Shown here: piece by piece, positions 28,966 to 37,694 of the stretch
Layout: the number at the start of each line of letters is the position of its first letter
How positions within the stretch are numbered: the stretch's first letter is position 1
Source of the DNA: Hyalangium gracile
GTDB taxonomy: Bacteria; Myxococcota; Myxococcia; Myxococcales; Myxococcaceae
Direction: 5' to 3'
DNA: 64,000 bases
NCBI RefSeq assembly: GCF_020103725.1
Contig: NZ_JAHXBG010000016.1
Span: forward strand, 1 to 64,000
Notes under the pieces: generated by a model
What the model was told of the DNA's origin: nothing
What the model saw: only the letters and a program-made list of their open reading frames with translations
Database searches by the model: none
Program-made: the position numbers and the translations under genes

Positions 28966-31900
28966 TAGAGGAAGTCCTCCGGCTCCTGATCATCGGCGGA
29001 CGCCTTCTTGGGCGCCGCGCCGTCCTGAGCCGTCGCCGGACGAGAGACGTCGGTGGCGGTCTGCTCACGCAGCTTCTTGGTGAGGTCGGTGAGATCCTCC
29101 TGGATCTCCTCGGCCTTGGCCTGGGCGGTGGGCTCGTCCTGCACCACCGGCTCGGGCACATCCTGGATGGCGGCGAGCAGATCCCCGCCGAGCGCCAGGT
29201 CCGCGCCCTTCTTCAGGGCCACGCGCTCCTCCTGCACCTGCGGGAACTGCTCCGGGGCGTAGGTGTCGCGCAGCATCGTCAGGCTCTCCTTCGTGCAGCT
29301 GCTGAAGAAGTCCAGCTCGCGGCTCTTGGTCACCGCGCTGGCGAAGGCCTCGGTGGCCTGGGCGCGCAGGGGCTCGGCCTGCTTGGAGAACTCGTCGCGG
29401 ATGGCGGCCTCCGTCTCCGGATCGATGCCCGGAGGCATGGGGGCGTTGCTCACCCGGTCGGCGAACTCGTGGTAGGCCATGCCGATGCGGTGCAGCGCGC
29501 AGATGGCGGGCTGCGGCGCGCCGAAGGCCACCGTCTGGATGTACTTCTTCTGCACCACGTCCAGCGCGCGCTTCTTCTCGGCGATGGACTCCTTGAACTT
29601 CTTCGGGTCGGCCGGGCGGCCCCACGTCAGCTTGATGCGCAGGTACTCGCGCCAGTCGGGCTCCACGCTGAGGAACTGCGCCTGGGCCACCGGGGCCACG
29701 GCTGTCTTCTCCAGCTCCTTCTGCGTGCGCTTGGGCAGCTTCTCGTAGTACTCGAGGATGCGGTTGTAGAGGCGCGCGGTGTCGCGGGGCTTCTTCAGCT
29801 TGTTCTCGAAGATGTCGACGATGCGGCCCTCGGCGGTGAGCACCTTGCTGGGCGAGCGGATGTTGTCGCGCTCGTACTCCTCCAGCATCTTCATCGCCTT
29901 GCCGTAGGCGCCGGTCTTCTCGTAGAGCGAGACGATGGACAGGAAGATCTGCTCGGCGTCCTTCGTCTTCGGCCACAGCTCCAGGTAGTGCTCGCGGTTC
30001 TTGAGCGCCTGCTTGTACTGCCCGAGCCCCTCGCGGTAGGTGGCGGCGTTGAAGAGGGCGACCTGGGCCTTGGACTCCTCCCACTTCTGCTTCTCCTCCT
30101 TCTTCTCGTCGCCGTCGTCCTTCCTGGCCTGCTTCTTGGGCTTGGACCTGGGCGCGCCCTTCTCGTTCAGGCTGCGCTCGTAGCCCTTCACGTACAGCTC
30201 GAAGGTGCTGGCCGCCTGCTCGAAGTCACCGATGGCCTCCAGCGCCTCGGCGTTGGCGTAGATGGAGTCCGGCACGAAGCGCGAGCGCGGGTACTTGGAG
30301 ATGAGCGCCTGGCGCACCTCGATGGCCTTGTCCAGCTGCTTGCCTTTGAAGTAGTCCACCGACGCGTTGTAGAGCGCCTGGTCCGCGATGCTCGTCTGCG
30401 GGAAGTCCTTGACGAAGTTCAGGTACGCCTCGGCCGCCTTGGAGAACTGCTTCTTCTCCTCGAGCTGCGCCACCAGCGCGAACGAGGACTGCTCGATGAG
30501 CTTGGAGAGGTCCTCGCGGAACTTGCCCACCGCCAGCTTGTCGTTGGCGTAGAACTTGCGGGCCCACTCGTTCACCTTCGCGTAGTCCTTCTGCAGGTTG
30601 TACGAGTCGAGCACCAGGTTGGCGGCCACCTCGCCGGCCTTCTCGCCGTTCTCGAACTTGTGCTCGGGGTAGTTGAGCGCGATCTCGCTGAAGCGCTTCA
30701 CCGCCTCGTCGAAGTGGTTGTAGCGGTAGTAGATGTTGGCCGCCTTGAAGGCGATCTCCACCCGCTTGTCGGCCTTGGGCAGGTACTTCAGGTAGCGCTC
30801 GCACGCCTCGAGCAGGCCCTTCTTCGGCTCGGCGATCTGCTGCTTCTTCTTGATGTCCGAGGTGTCCGGCGGCTTGAGGGTGCCCTTCTCCTCGGCGGCC
30901 TTCACCACCTCGTCATAGGCGAGCACCGCGTTGTAGGCGGCGTTGGGCAGCCACTTGCCGGGCTTGCCGGGCTTGGGGTTGCCCTTGTCGTCCTTGGCGT
31001 CCATCACCTTGGCGTCCTGGAGGACGACCAGGGTGTAGTTGACGGCGGCCTTCTCGTAGTTGTTCAGGTTGTCGTTGAGGAGCTCCGCCCAGAAGAAGCG
31101 CATGTCGTACGCCTTGGGGTTCTCCGGGAAGAGCGTGAGGTAGTCGCCGTAGATGCTGTCGGCGTAGCGGAACGTCTCCTCGTCACGCGTCTTGCGCGCC
31201 TCGTTGTGCCAGGTGACGGCGAGGTTGGACAGGGTGCGCTCGGCCAGCTCGTTGGCCTCTTCCAGCAGCCGCTTGTCCTTGTCCTCCTTGATGACGCCGG
31301 AGGCCTCCACTTCCTTGGTGATCTTCACCAGGCGGCGCACCTGGGCGACGGTGCGCTCCTTGTTGCCCATGCGCAGCACGCAGTCGACGATCTTCGCCTG
31401 GAAGCCCGGAGACTCGGGCGACAGCGGCTTCTCCTTGATGAGGGCGTTGTAGGTGATGGCCGCCTCGCGGTCCTTGCCGTCGCCGTAATAGAGGTTGGCC
31501 AGCTGCCGCATCATCGCGAAGCGGTCCTCCGGCTTGGTGGCGACCTTGCTGAAGTCGTCGCGGGCCTGCATCACGTCGCCGTCGCGCGCGTAGGTGCGCA
31601 CGTAGTCGGCGCGGGCCTCCTTGGCCAGGCCGCTCTTGCCCTTGGCCTTGCCGTCCTGCTCGATGGCGGCGCCGGCCAGCTCGCCGTAGAGCACCACCGT
31701 CTTGAACTTGTCCTTGGCGGCCGGGTAGTCGGCCATGTTGAAGTAGCACCAGCCCTGCTTGTAGAGGGCGTAGGCGTAGACCTGGCTGTCGGTGTACTCG
31801 GCGGCGCGCTTGTAGGCCTCGAGGGCGCGCTCCAGCTCCGGGCGCTTGCCCTTGGAGTTGTTGAAGTAGTACTCGCCGAAGGCCAGCCACGCGTCCGGCA

Positions 31901-32531
31901 CGAACTTGGACTTCGGGTACTTCTTCACCAGGCGCTCGTAGACGACCAGCGCCTTCTTGTCCTGGCCGTCCTCCATGAGGAACTGGCCCAGGAAGAAGAG
32001 CACCTCGTCGCTGCGATCGAAGTTCGGGTACTCCTGGACGATCTTCGTGTACTGCGCCATCGCCGCCCGGCCGTACTCCTTGGACTTGGCGAGCAGCTCC
32101 GCCTTCTCCGCCTTGGCGCGCGTCTGGCCCGCGGCGTCGTTGCGGTTCATGGCCTTGATGAGCTCGTCGTCCTTCCGGTTCGCCTCGAACTCGTGGAACT
32201 TGGCCTCTTCCCAGTAGAGCTCGCCCAGGCGGAACAGCAGGCCCGGAGCCTCCGCCTGGTCGGGCGACAGCTCGATGATCTTCTTCAGCGACTCGATCTG
32301 CTCGCGCCGCTTGGAGGCCACCTGCACTTCCACGCCCAGTCGAAACTGGTCGTACTGCATGGCGGGGGCCTGCTGCTCCTTCTCCTTCTTGCGGGAGATG
32401 TCGCCGGCGAGTGACTTGTCAATGGTGGTGGCCGACTTCTTGCCTAGATTGGCCTCGCGAGGGGTCTTCTTCCCCTGCGCGGAGGCGACCGAGGCCAGCA
32501 GAAGCAGGCCGACGAGGAGCGAGCGACGCAT
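28965..32531 (-). CDS. gltD: Periplasmic TPR gliding protein GltD (AgmU)
   Basis: ATG 32531 is preceded by AGGAGAG and starts a Sec signal peptide (MRRSLLVGLLLLASVASA). A longer frame from 32813 has no signal at its end and would run into the divergent gene. The 1188-residue protein is a solenoid of TPR and Sel1-like hairpins (for example DEVLFFLGQFLMEDGQDKKA, LVVYERLVKKYPKSK) broken by Lys/Glu-rich insertions, with an acidic C terminus. AgmU/GltD in M. xanthus decorates a moving helical or focal-adhesion track in the periplasm. It is the first gene of the cluster here. A 280-bp divergent region separates it from the next gene and presumably holds the promoter. Confidence 0.93.
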   Translation of the reverse strand: MRRSLLVGLLLLASVASAQGKKTPREANLGKKSATTIDKSLAGDISRKKEKEQQAPAMQYDQFRLGVEVQVASKRREQIESLKKIIELSPDQAEAPGLLFRLGELYWEEAKFHEFEANRKDDELIKAMNRNDAAGQTRAKAEKAELLAKSKEYGRAAMAQYTKIVQEYPNFDRSDEVLFFLGQFLMEDGQDKKALVVYERLVKKYPKSKFVPDAWLAFGEYYFNNSKGKRPELERALEAYKRAAEYTDSQVYAYALYKQGWCYFNMADYPAAKDKFKTVVLYGELAGAAIEQDGKAKGKSGLAKEARADYVRTYARDGDVMQARDDFSKVATKPEDRFAMMRQLANLYYGDGKDREAAITYNALIKEKPLSPESPGFQAKIVDCVLRMGNKERTVAQVRRLVKITKEVEASGVIKEDKDKRLLEEANELAERTLSNLAVTWHNEARKTRDEETFRYADSIYGDYLTLFPENPKAYDMRFFWAELLNDNLNNYEKAAVNYTLVVLQDAKVMDAKDDKGNPKPGKPGKWLPNAAYNAVLAYDEVVKAAEEKGTLKPPDTSDIKKKQQIAEPKKGLLEACERYLKYLPKADKRVEIAFKAANIYYRYNHFDEAVKRFSEIALNYPEHKFENGEKAGEVAANLVLDSYNLQKDYAKVNEWARKFYANDKLAVGKFREDLSKLIEQSSFALVAQLEEKKQFSKAAEAYLNFVKDFPQTSIADQALYNASVDYFKGKQLDKAIEVRQALISKYPRSRFVPDSIYANAEALEAIGDFEQAASTFELYVKGYERSLNEKGAPRSKPKKQARKDDGDEKKEEKQKWEESKAQVALFNAATYREGLGQYKQALKNREHYLELWPKTKDAEQIFLSIVSLYEKTGAYGKAMKMLEEYERDNIRSPSKVLTAEGRIVDIFENKLKKPRDTARLYNRILEYYEKLPKRTQKELEKTAVAPVAQAQFLSVEPDWREYLRIKLTWGRPADPKKFKESIAEKKRALDVVQKKYIQTVAFGAPQPAICALHRIGMAYHEFADRVSNAPMPPGIDPETEAAIRDEFSKQAEPLRAQATEAFASAVTKSRELDFFSSCTKESLTMLRDTYAPEQFPQVQEERVALKKGADLALGGDLLAAIQDVPEPVVQDEPTAQAKAEEIQEDLTDLTKKLREQTATDVSRPATAQDGAAPKKASADDQEPEDFL

Positions 32532-32811
32532 GTCTCTCCTATCCCGGAACGTGCGGTCCTGGACGCTTGCCTGCCGGGCAAGTAGCCGGGACTCTTTAGG
32601 AATTTCCATTCGAGGGGCGCCACTATGCGCAGAGCCGGCAAGGGCGGTCAACTGAACCTGCTCGGCCGCCGGGGTGGGGGAAAGCTGGCCGGAAAACTTC
32701 CAGAACCGCTGTGTGGAATGCGTTGGGTTGGCTGCCATGTCGGCCTGGGAGGTTATGGGTGGGGTAGCGCTCGTCTGCCTGGCTGCTCTACCCTGCGATG
32801 CGAACCCGATC

Positions 32812-33453
32812 ATGAGTCTCTTGCCCGAAGGCGCCAGTTTCGAGGAGCTGGTGCAGGACTACTTTCTCGCCGTGCGCGGAGCGGGGCTGATGCTCTCCGC
32901 ATTGGATACGGAGCTTCTGACGTCCTGGGCGCGAGAGGGCGTTCCCTTCGAGGTGGTGGCGCGCGGCATCCAGCGCTCGGCGGAGAAGGCGCTGTGGGAC
33001 GCGCGGCCCGGAGAGCCGGTGCTGCGCAGCCTGCGCGCGTGCCAGCGGCAGGTGGCCTCCGAGATCAAGAAGTACCGGGAGCGCAGCGCGGGTGAGACGG
33101 AGAGTCCTCGGCGACGCCGGGCGCTGACCTGGGAGGAGACCCGACATGCCCGGCTGCGGACGTCCCTGGAGCGGCTGGCCGAGCGTCGCCCGGAGCTGAT
33201 GCCCCGGGTAGGGCGGCTGCTGGAGGAGGTGCTCGCCTCGCCGCCCGCTGACCCGGCGCAGCTGGATGCCCAGGAGGGGTTCGTCTTCCTGGCGCTCCTG
33301 CGCGCCCTGCCCCTCTCCGAGCGGAGCCAGCTGTGGCGCGAGGCCCGCGGCGCGACGGAGGGCCAGGGCATGTCCGCGCGATCACGCCGGGTGGGACGGC
33401 GCTTCCGGCTGCTGGCGCTCGTGCGCCGCTCGCTCGAGATGAAAGAGGCCTGA
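32812..33453 (+). CDS. Conserved myxobacterial hypothetical protein
   Basis: I do not recognise a named family. ATG 32812 is preferred because the sequence from MSLLPEGASFEELVQ is a coherent helical domain, whereas the 46 residues from the longer frame are not. The RBS is weak. The 213-residue product is all-helical and very basic in its second half (ESPRRRRALTW, RSRRVGRRFRLL), with no signal, membrane helix or Cys motif. It sits directly upstream of the DnaC-like ATPase on the same strand (54 bp gap), so the two may form an operon. Such helical basic proteins next to helicase loaders suggest a nucleic-acid-related role, but that is inference from context. Confidence 0.7.
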   Translation: MSLLPEGASFEELVQDYFLAVRGAGLMLSALDTELLTSWAREGVPFEVVARGIQRSAEKALWDARPGEPVLRSLRACQRQVASEIKKYRERSAGETESPRRRRALTWEETRHARLRTSLERLAERRPELMPRVGRLLEEVLASPPADPAQLDAQEGFVFLALLRALPLSERSQLWREARGATEGQGMSARSRRVGRRFRLLALVRRSLEMKEA

Positions 33454-33507
33454 CCCATGAAGACACCTGAACGCCTGCTCAGAAGTCCGGCTCAGGGGGG
33501 GACTGCT

Positions 33508-34461
33508 ATGGATCGCTCCGACATGGGGACCAAGGGCAGTGGCGGTGCGTGTGGCGTGTGCGGGGGACGGACGTACCTCATCGAGCGGCAGGGAGACCGC
33601 GCGCATGCGCGCATCTGCGACTGTTCGGTGGAGTGCAAGGTGTGCGGCGGACGAGGGCACAACCTCATCCAGCAGGAGGCCACCTTCAGCAAGAAGGTGG
33701 GCCCGCGCAAGTACGACGTGCTGGCGCCCTGCGCGTGCACCCTGAGGGCGCGGCGGGTGGCCCGCTACAACGAGGTGGGGCTGCCCGGAGTGCTGGCCCA
33801 CGCCACGTTCGACAACTACCGCCCCATCGACGACGCCCACAACCGGCCCAAGACGGTGGCGCAGCACTTCGCCCACCACTACGACAAGAAGGGCACCAAC
33901 AAGGGCTTCATCCTCAGCGGGCCGGTGGGCACGGGCAAGACGCACCTGCTGGCGGCCACGCTGGCGCACCTGGTGCTGGAGCTGGGCGTGGAGACCCGCT
34001 ACATCGAGATCTCCCTGCTCTACGCCACCATCCGGCGCGGCTTCCAGGAGGGCAAGAGCGGCGGGGAGATCATCGGCCCGCTGTCCGAGGTGGAGGTGCT
34101 GGCCATCGACGAGCTGGGCAAGGGGCGCGGCAGCCAGTTCGAGCTGGAGACGATGGATGAGCTCATCGCCCGGCGCTACAACGCCAACCGCACCACCCTG
34201 TTCGCGACGAACTACTCGCTGGAGCCCGAGCGCAAGGTGACGCGCGCGGTGAGCGGCTACCAGTCCACCGACGACGCGAAGAACGTGCTGCGAGAGGCGG
34301 AGCTGCTGCGCGAGCGGGTGGGCGAGCGCATCTACAGCCGGCTCTGCGAGATGTGCACCTTCGTGGAGCTGCCCAAGGACACGCCGGACCACCGGCGCGC
34401 CCGGCAGCAGGGCGAGATGCGCGGGCACCACGCCCCGGCGAAGATGCGCGCGCACCGCTGA
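33508..34461 (+). CDS. DnaC-like AAA+ ATPase with N-terminal Cys-rich (Zn) region
   Basis: ATG 33508 follows a GGGGGG sequence at good spacing. The N terminus has four paired Cys sites (CGVCGG, CDCSVECKVCGG, then CACT), suggesting bound zinc as in DnaJ-type or IstB/DnaC-associated modules. The ATPase core shows Walker A GPVGTGKTH (about 147-155) and Walker B VLAIDELG. These features make it a DnaC/IstB-type helicase loader or DNA-dependent ATPase of 317 residues. No replicative helicase, transposase or phage gene is adjacent. It is followed by cutA after 12 bp, with which it may be co-transcribed. Which DNA process it serves cannot be told from the window. Confidence 0.85.
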   Translation: MDRSDMGTKGSGGACGVCGGRTYLIERQGDRAHARICDCSVECKVCGGRGHNLIQQEATFSKKVGPRKYDVLAPCACTLRARRVARYNEVGLPGVLAHATFDNYRPIDDAHNRPKTVAQHFAHHYDKKGTNKGFILSGPVGTGKTHLLAATLAHLVLELGVETRYIEISLLYATIRRGFQEGKSGGEIIGPLSEVEVLAIDELGKGRGSQFELETMDELIARRYNANRTTLFATNYSLEPERKVTRAVSGYQSTDDAKNVLREAELLRERVGERIYSRLCEMCTFVELPKDTPDHRRARQQGEMRGHHAPAKMRAHR

Positions 34462-34473
34462 GGCGCCTGACCC

Positions 34474-34800
34474 ATGACTGACGCCATCGTCGTCCTCGTC
34501 ACCACGCCCTCGGCCGACAAGGCCGCCGAGCTGGCGCGCACGCTCGTCGAGGAGAACCTGGCCGCCTGCGGCAACATCCTCCCCGCCCTGCGCTCCATCT
34601 ACCGCTGGGAGGGCAAGGTGCACGACGAGCCCGAGGCGCTCCTCATCCTCAAGACGCGCGCCTCCCTCTTCGACGCGCTCCGCGAGCGCATCGTCGCCCT
34701 GCACCCGTACCAGGTGCCCGAGGTGCTGCGGCTCGACGTGGCCGGCGGGCACCTGCCCTACCTGGAGTGGATTCGGGACAACACCCGCCCTTCCCCCTGA
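34474..34800 (+). CDS. cutA: Divalent-cation tolerance protein CutA1
   Basis: The 108-residue product is a full-length CutA1, the small trimeric protein associated with copper and other divalent metal tolerance and also related to PII-fold signalling proteins. Family signatures are TTPSADKAAELARTLVEE near the start, AACGNILP with the conserved Cys, YRWEGKVHDEPEALLILKT, and HPYQVPEVL. It starts 12 bp after the upstream ATPase stop, so co-transcription is likely. It is probably cytoplasmic since no signal peptide is present. Confidence 0.95.
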   Translation: MTDAIVVLVTTPSADKAAELARTLVEENLAACGNILPALRSIYRWEGKVHDEPEALLILKTRASLFDALRERIVALHPYQVPEVLRLDVAGGHLPYLEWIRDNTRPSP

Positions 34801-34819
34801 AAAACCCAGGGCGCAGGGC

Positions 34820-34835
34820 GAGTCAGATGTGACTC
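34820..34835. repeat. Short perfect inverted repeat
   Basis: GAGTCA-GATG-TGACTC, a 6-bp arm dyad with a 4-nt loop, lies 19 bp after the cutA stop and about 95 bp before the next start. It could be a weak terminator or an operator for the downstream gene. Confidence 0.4.
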
Positions 34836-34927
34836 ACGGGGTTGGCCCCTGAAGCGGGTTCTCTGAGGGTGCGTGCTCGGGCTAGGCTGGGTGCGCGGCC
34901 CACCTCCCAGGTTTTACCTCCCCCTCC

Positions 34928-36007
34928 ATGGCTCCCATCCGAATCCTCGTGGCGGACAGTTCCGCGGTCGCCCGGAGGGAGCTCTCCCAGATGCTCTCGT
35001 CCGAGCCGGGCCTGGAGGTGGTGGCGCTGTCGCCCACCGGGCGCGTGGCGCTGGAGCAGACGGCGAAGCTGCAGCCGGAGGTCATCGTGCTGGAGCTGTC
35101 GCTGCAGGACATGAGCGGGCTGGAGGTGCTCAAGGAGCTGCGCCGGCAGTTCCCGCGCCTGCCGGTGCTCATCTTCAGCGCGCTGGCGGCGAGCACCGGC
35201 AACCTCACGCTGGACGCGCTGGCCCACGGCGCGAGCGACTACATCACCAAGCCCACCACCGCGGGCGGCGTGCCCTTCCTGGAGCAGGCCCGGCAGCAGC
35301 TGGTGACGAAGATCCGCGAGCTGCACTCGCGCATCCAGCCCGAGCCGCCGAAGATCATCCCGCCGCGCAAGCGGCACGAGCTGGCCAGGCCCCCGCAGCG
35401 GCAGGCGCGCATCGGGGTGGTGGTGATCGGCGCTTCCACGGGCGGGCCCAACATGCTGAACGAGGTCATCGCGGCGCTGCCCGCGGACTTCCCGGTGCCG
35501 GTGCTCATCACCCAGCACATGCCGCCCGTCTTCACCAAGCTGTTCGCCGAGCGCCTGGACACGCTGACGCCGCTGCAGGTGCGCGAGGCCGTGGCGGGAG
35601 AGCAGGTGCGGGCCGGCCAGGTGTGGGTGGCCCCTGGGGACTACCACCTGGCGCTCGTGCGCGAGGGGCCGCTGGTGAAGCTGAGCACGAACCGGGGGCC
35701 GATGGAGAACTCCTGCCGCCCGGCGGTGGATGTGCTCTTCCGGTCCGCCGCCACGGTCTACGGAGCCGGCGTGCTGGCGGTGGTGATGACGGGGATGGGG
35801 AAGGACGGGATGAAGGGGTGCCAGGTGGTGAGCCAGGCCGGAGGCCGCATCATCGTCCAGGATCCCGCCACCTGCGTGGTGGGGAGCATGCCCCAGGCCG
35901 TGCTCGAGGCGGGACTGGCCCACCATGTGGTGCCGCTGAAGAACCTGGGCGCGGAGATCATCCGCCGCGTCAACCGGGCGCTCGCCGCGGAGCCGCTGGT
36001 GGGCTGA
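34928..36007 (+). CDS. CheB-like protein-glutamate methylesterase with altered receiver
   Basis: CheB removes methyl groups from glutamates of chemoreceptors and can deamidate. The 359-residue protein has a receiver domain (1-125), a linker, and the CheB catalytic domain (about 160-350) with the triad: Ser170 in GAST, His197 in QHMPP, Asp293 in MGKDG. The receiver keeps one N-terminal acid (Asp10; the usual second acid is Ala9), the Ser84 and Lys108, but the phospho-acceptor position in VLxLSLQDMSG is Glu56 and not Asp. It probably cannot be phosphorylated there and may mimic the active state. No cheA, cheR or receptor gene is adjacent, so the partner system is unknown. Confidence 0.88.
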   Translation: MAPIRILVADSSAVARRELSQMLSSEPGLEVVALSPTGRVALEQTAKLQPEVIVLELSLQDMSGLEVLKELRRQFPRLPVLIFSALAASTGNLTLDALAHGASDYITKPTTAGGVPFLEQARQQLVTKIRELHSRIQPEPPKIIPPRKRHELARPPQRQARIGVVVIGASTGGPNMLNEVIAALPADFPVPVLITQHMPPVFTKLFAERLDTLTPLQVREAVAGEQVRAGQVWVAPGDYHLALVREGPLVKLSTNRGPMENSCRPAVDVLFRSAATVYGAGVLAVVMTGMGKDGMKGCQVVSQAGGRIIVQDPATCVVGSMPQAVLEAGLAHHVVPLKNLGAEIIRRVNRALAAEPLVG

Positions 36008-36112
36008 GGCGGCTGTCCGCCCTCCCGAGGACCGAGCGGGGGGACAGGCGAGCGCGCCCCCATGCATACCTTCCACCCAACGTCCCGGCACTCGGGACAG
36101 GACTGGTGGAAG

Positions 36113-37084
36113 ATGGACGCGATTCAGGTTCCAGTCTCCGGATGGATCGCCTTCGCCGGGCTGGCCCTGGGCCTGCTCGTGGTCGATCTGCTGGCCCATC
36201 GCGGGCGGCACGGCGAGTCGAAGCGCAGCGCCATCGCCTGGAGCCTGGGGTGGATCGCGCTCGGGCTGGGCTTCAGCGTGTTCGTCTGGAGGGCCTACGG
36301 CTCGCGCGCGGCCCATGAGTACCTGGGCGCCTGGCTCATCGAGAAGAGCCTGAGCCTGGACAACCTCTTCATCTTCCTCGTCATCTTCCGCAGCCTCAGC
36401 ATCCCCGAGGCCGAGCAGCGGCGGGTGCTCTTCTGGGGCATCTTCGGGGCGCTGGTGTTCCGAGGCCTCTTCATCCTGCTCGGCGTGGAGGCCATCGAGC
36501 GCTGGCACGCCGTGGTCTACGTGTTCGGCGCCATCCTGCTCATCACCGCCATCCGGGTGGCTCGCGAGGATCCGTCGCGAAAGCAGAAGAGCACGGTGGT
36601 GGAGTGGCTGGCCAAGCGGATTCCGCTGCACCCCGCGGTGGAGGGCTCGCACTTCCTCGTCCGGCGCGGAGGCCGGCTGCTGGCGACGCCCCTGCTGGTG
36701 GGGCTGCTCGCCATCGAGCTCACCGACATCGCCTTCGCCGTGGACTCGGTGCCCGCGGCGCTGGCGGTGAGCCATGAGCCGTTCATCGTCTACACCTCGA
36801 ACGTCTTCGCCATCCTCGGCCTGCGGGCCCTCTACATCGCGCTGGCGCACGTCATCTCGGAATTGCGCTACCTGCACTACGGGCTCGCCGCGGTCCTCGC
36901 CTTCGCGGGCCTGAAGATGATCATCCCCGACAGCGTGCTGCATGTGCCGCCGCTCGCCTCGGTGGTGGTCATCCTCGTGAGCATCGGCGTGGCCGTCATC
37001 GCGAGCCTTCGCTCCCGGGCCCGGCAGCGTCGCCTGGAGCGGCAGCGGAAGGGGCCAGGGCCTGGACGTGAGGTCCCCGCCTGA
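36113..37084 (+). CDS. TerC/Alx family integral membrane protein
   Basis: TerC-family proteins are multi-spanning inner-membrane proteins linked to tellurite resistance and, in better-studied cases, Mn(2+) export. The 323-residue sequence has 8-9 hydrophobic segments and the family acidic sites: EKSLSLDNLFIF (Asp within the membrane segment) and ELTDIAFAVDSVPA. ATG 36113 (MDAIQVPVSG) is the standard N terminus with GGTGGAAG directly upstream. The frame formally opens at 36062. I looked for a yybP-ykoY Mn riboswitch in the 105-bp leader and did not see one. The C-terminal tail is basic (RARQRRLERQRKG). It is likely alone or weakly coupled with the small lipoprotein 25 bp downstream. Confidence 0.92.
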   Translation: MDAIQVPVSGWIAFAGLALGLLVVDLLAHRGRHGESKRSAIAWSLGWIALGLGFSVFVWRAYGSRAAHEYLGAWLIEKSLSLDNLFIFLVIFRSLSIPEAEQRRVLFWGIFGALVFRGLFILLGVEAIERWHAVVYVFGAILLITAIRVAREDPSRKQKSTVVEWLAKRIPLHPAVEGSHFLVRRGGRLLATPLLVGLLAIELTDIAFAVDSVPAALAVSHEPFIVYTSNVFAILGLRALYIALAHVISELRYLHYGLAAVLAFAGLKMIIPDSVLHVPPLASVVVILVSIGVAVIASLRSRARQRRLERQRKGPGPGREVPA

Positions 37085-37109
37085 GCGGCACAGAGCCCCG
37101 AGGCGCGCT

Positions 37110-37490
37110 ATGAAGAGAGTCATGAGGCACGGGATGCTGAGCGCGGGGGTGCTGACCGCGAGCCTGCTGGTGGCGTGCGCCACGGGCTCCCGGGAGGTGC
37201 GTGATGAGGGCAGCGAGCGCATCGAGGCGGCCATGCGGCCCGAGGCCCACCCCGAGCTGATCCCCGAGGGCATCGTCCTGGGCGAGGACGCGCCCCCGCT
37301 CGCTCCCGTGGAGCCCGAGGTGGCGGGCTTCCCGGAGCGCGTGACGGCGTATGGCGGGCCCGAGCCCCTGGGCTGGGCGTACGGGGTGCCCGTCATCGGC
37401 TCGGGGCCGGCCTGTGGTCCCCCGCCGCCCGCGGTGCGCTACCACATCGAGGCCCGGCCCGGAGGCACCATCCCCGGCCTGCTGCCCTGA
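37110..37490 (+). CDS. Small lipoprotein
   Basis: ATG 37110 opens a lipoprotein signal MKRVMRHGMLSAGVLTASLLVAC with lipobox LVAC. The ORF could start 14 codons earlier but that would precede a basic stretch unlike a signal N-region. The mature 104 residues are Pro/Glu-rich with no recognisable domain (for example EAHPELIPEGIVLG, YHIEARPGGTIPG). It starts 25 bp after the TerC stop, so co-transcription is possible. The 204 bp that follow contain no gene that I can support. Function unknown. Confidence 0.65.
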   Translation: MKRVMRHGMLSAGVLTASLLVACATGSREVRDEGSERIEAAMRPEAHPELIPEGIVLGEDAPPLAPVEPEVAGFPERVTAYGGPEPLGWAYGVPVIGSGPACGPPPPAVRYHIEARPGGTIPGLLP

Positions 37491-37694
37491 ACGCAGCCGG
37501 CGTGCGACATCCTCCGCCGTGGATCGTTCTCCTATCAGGGAGGGGCGCTTCCGCTCCTTCCCTCGAGAGCCGGGGCAGACCGTGCGTGGCCCCCAGGAGA
37601 ACGACGATGAAGCCCCCCCACGGCGGCGCCCTTCAGACGTGGCCTGAACCCCCATGTGTTGTGATGGGCCCTCTCCCGCCTGGAGGCCGGCGTC

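Noticed and set aside
28932-32414. A 1160-codon plus-strand frame opposite gltD
   Set aside because: Shadow frame of the TPR gene: Leu/Val/Arg-rich, no start signal, no recognisable domain.
36008-36112. Possible Mn(2+) riboswitch (yybP-ykoY) upstream of the TerC gene
   Set aside because: The leader is short and no element resembling the conserved internal loop could be found.
34823-37396. An 857-codon minus-strand frame over the CheB and TerC genes
   Set aside because: It overlaps two genes with intact catalytic motifs on the other strand and reads as His/Arg/Gln-rich filler.
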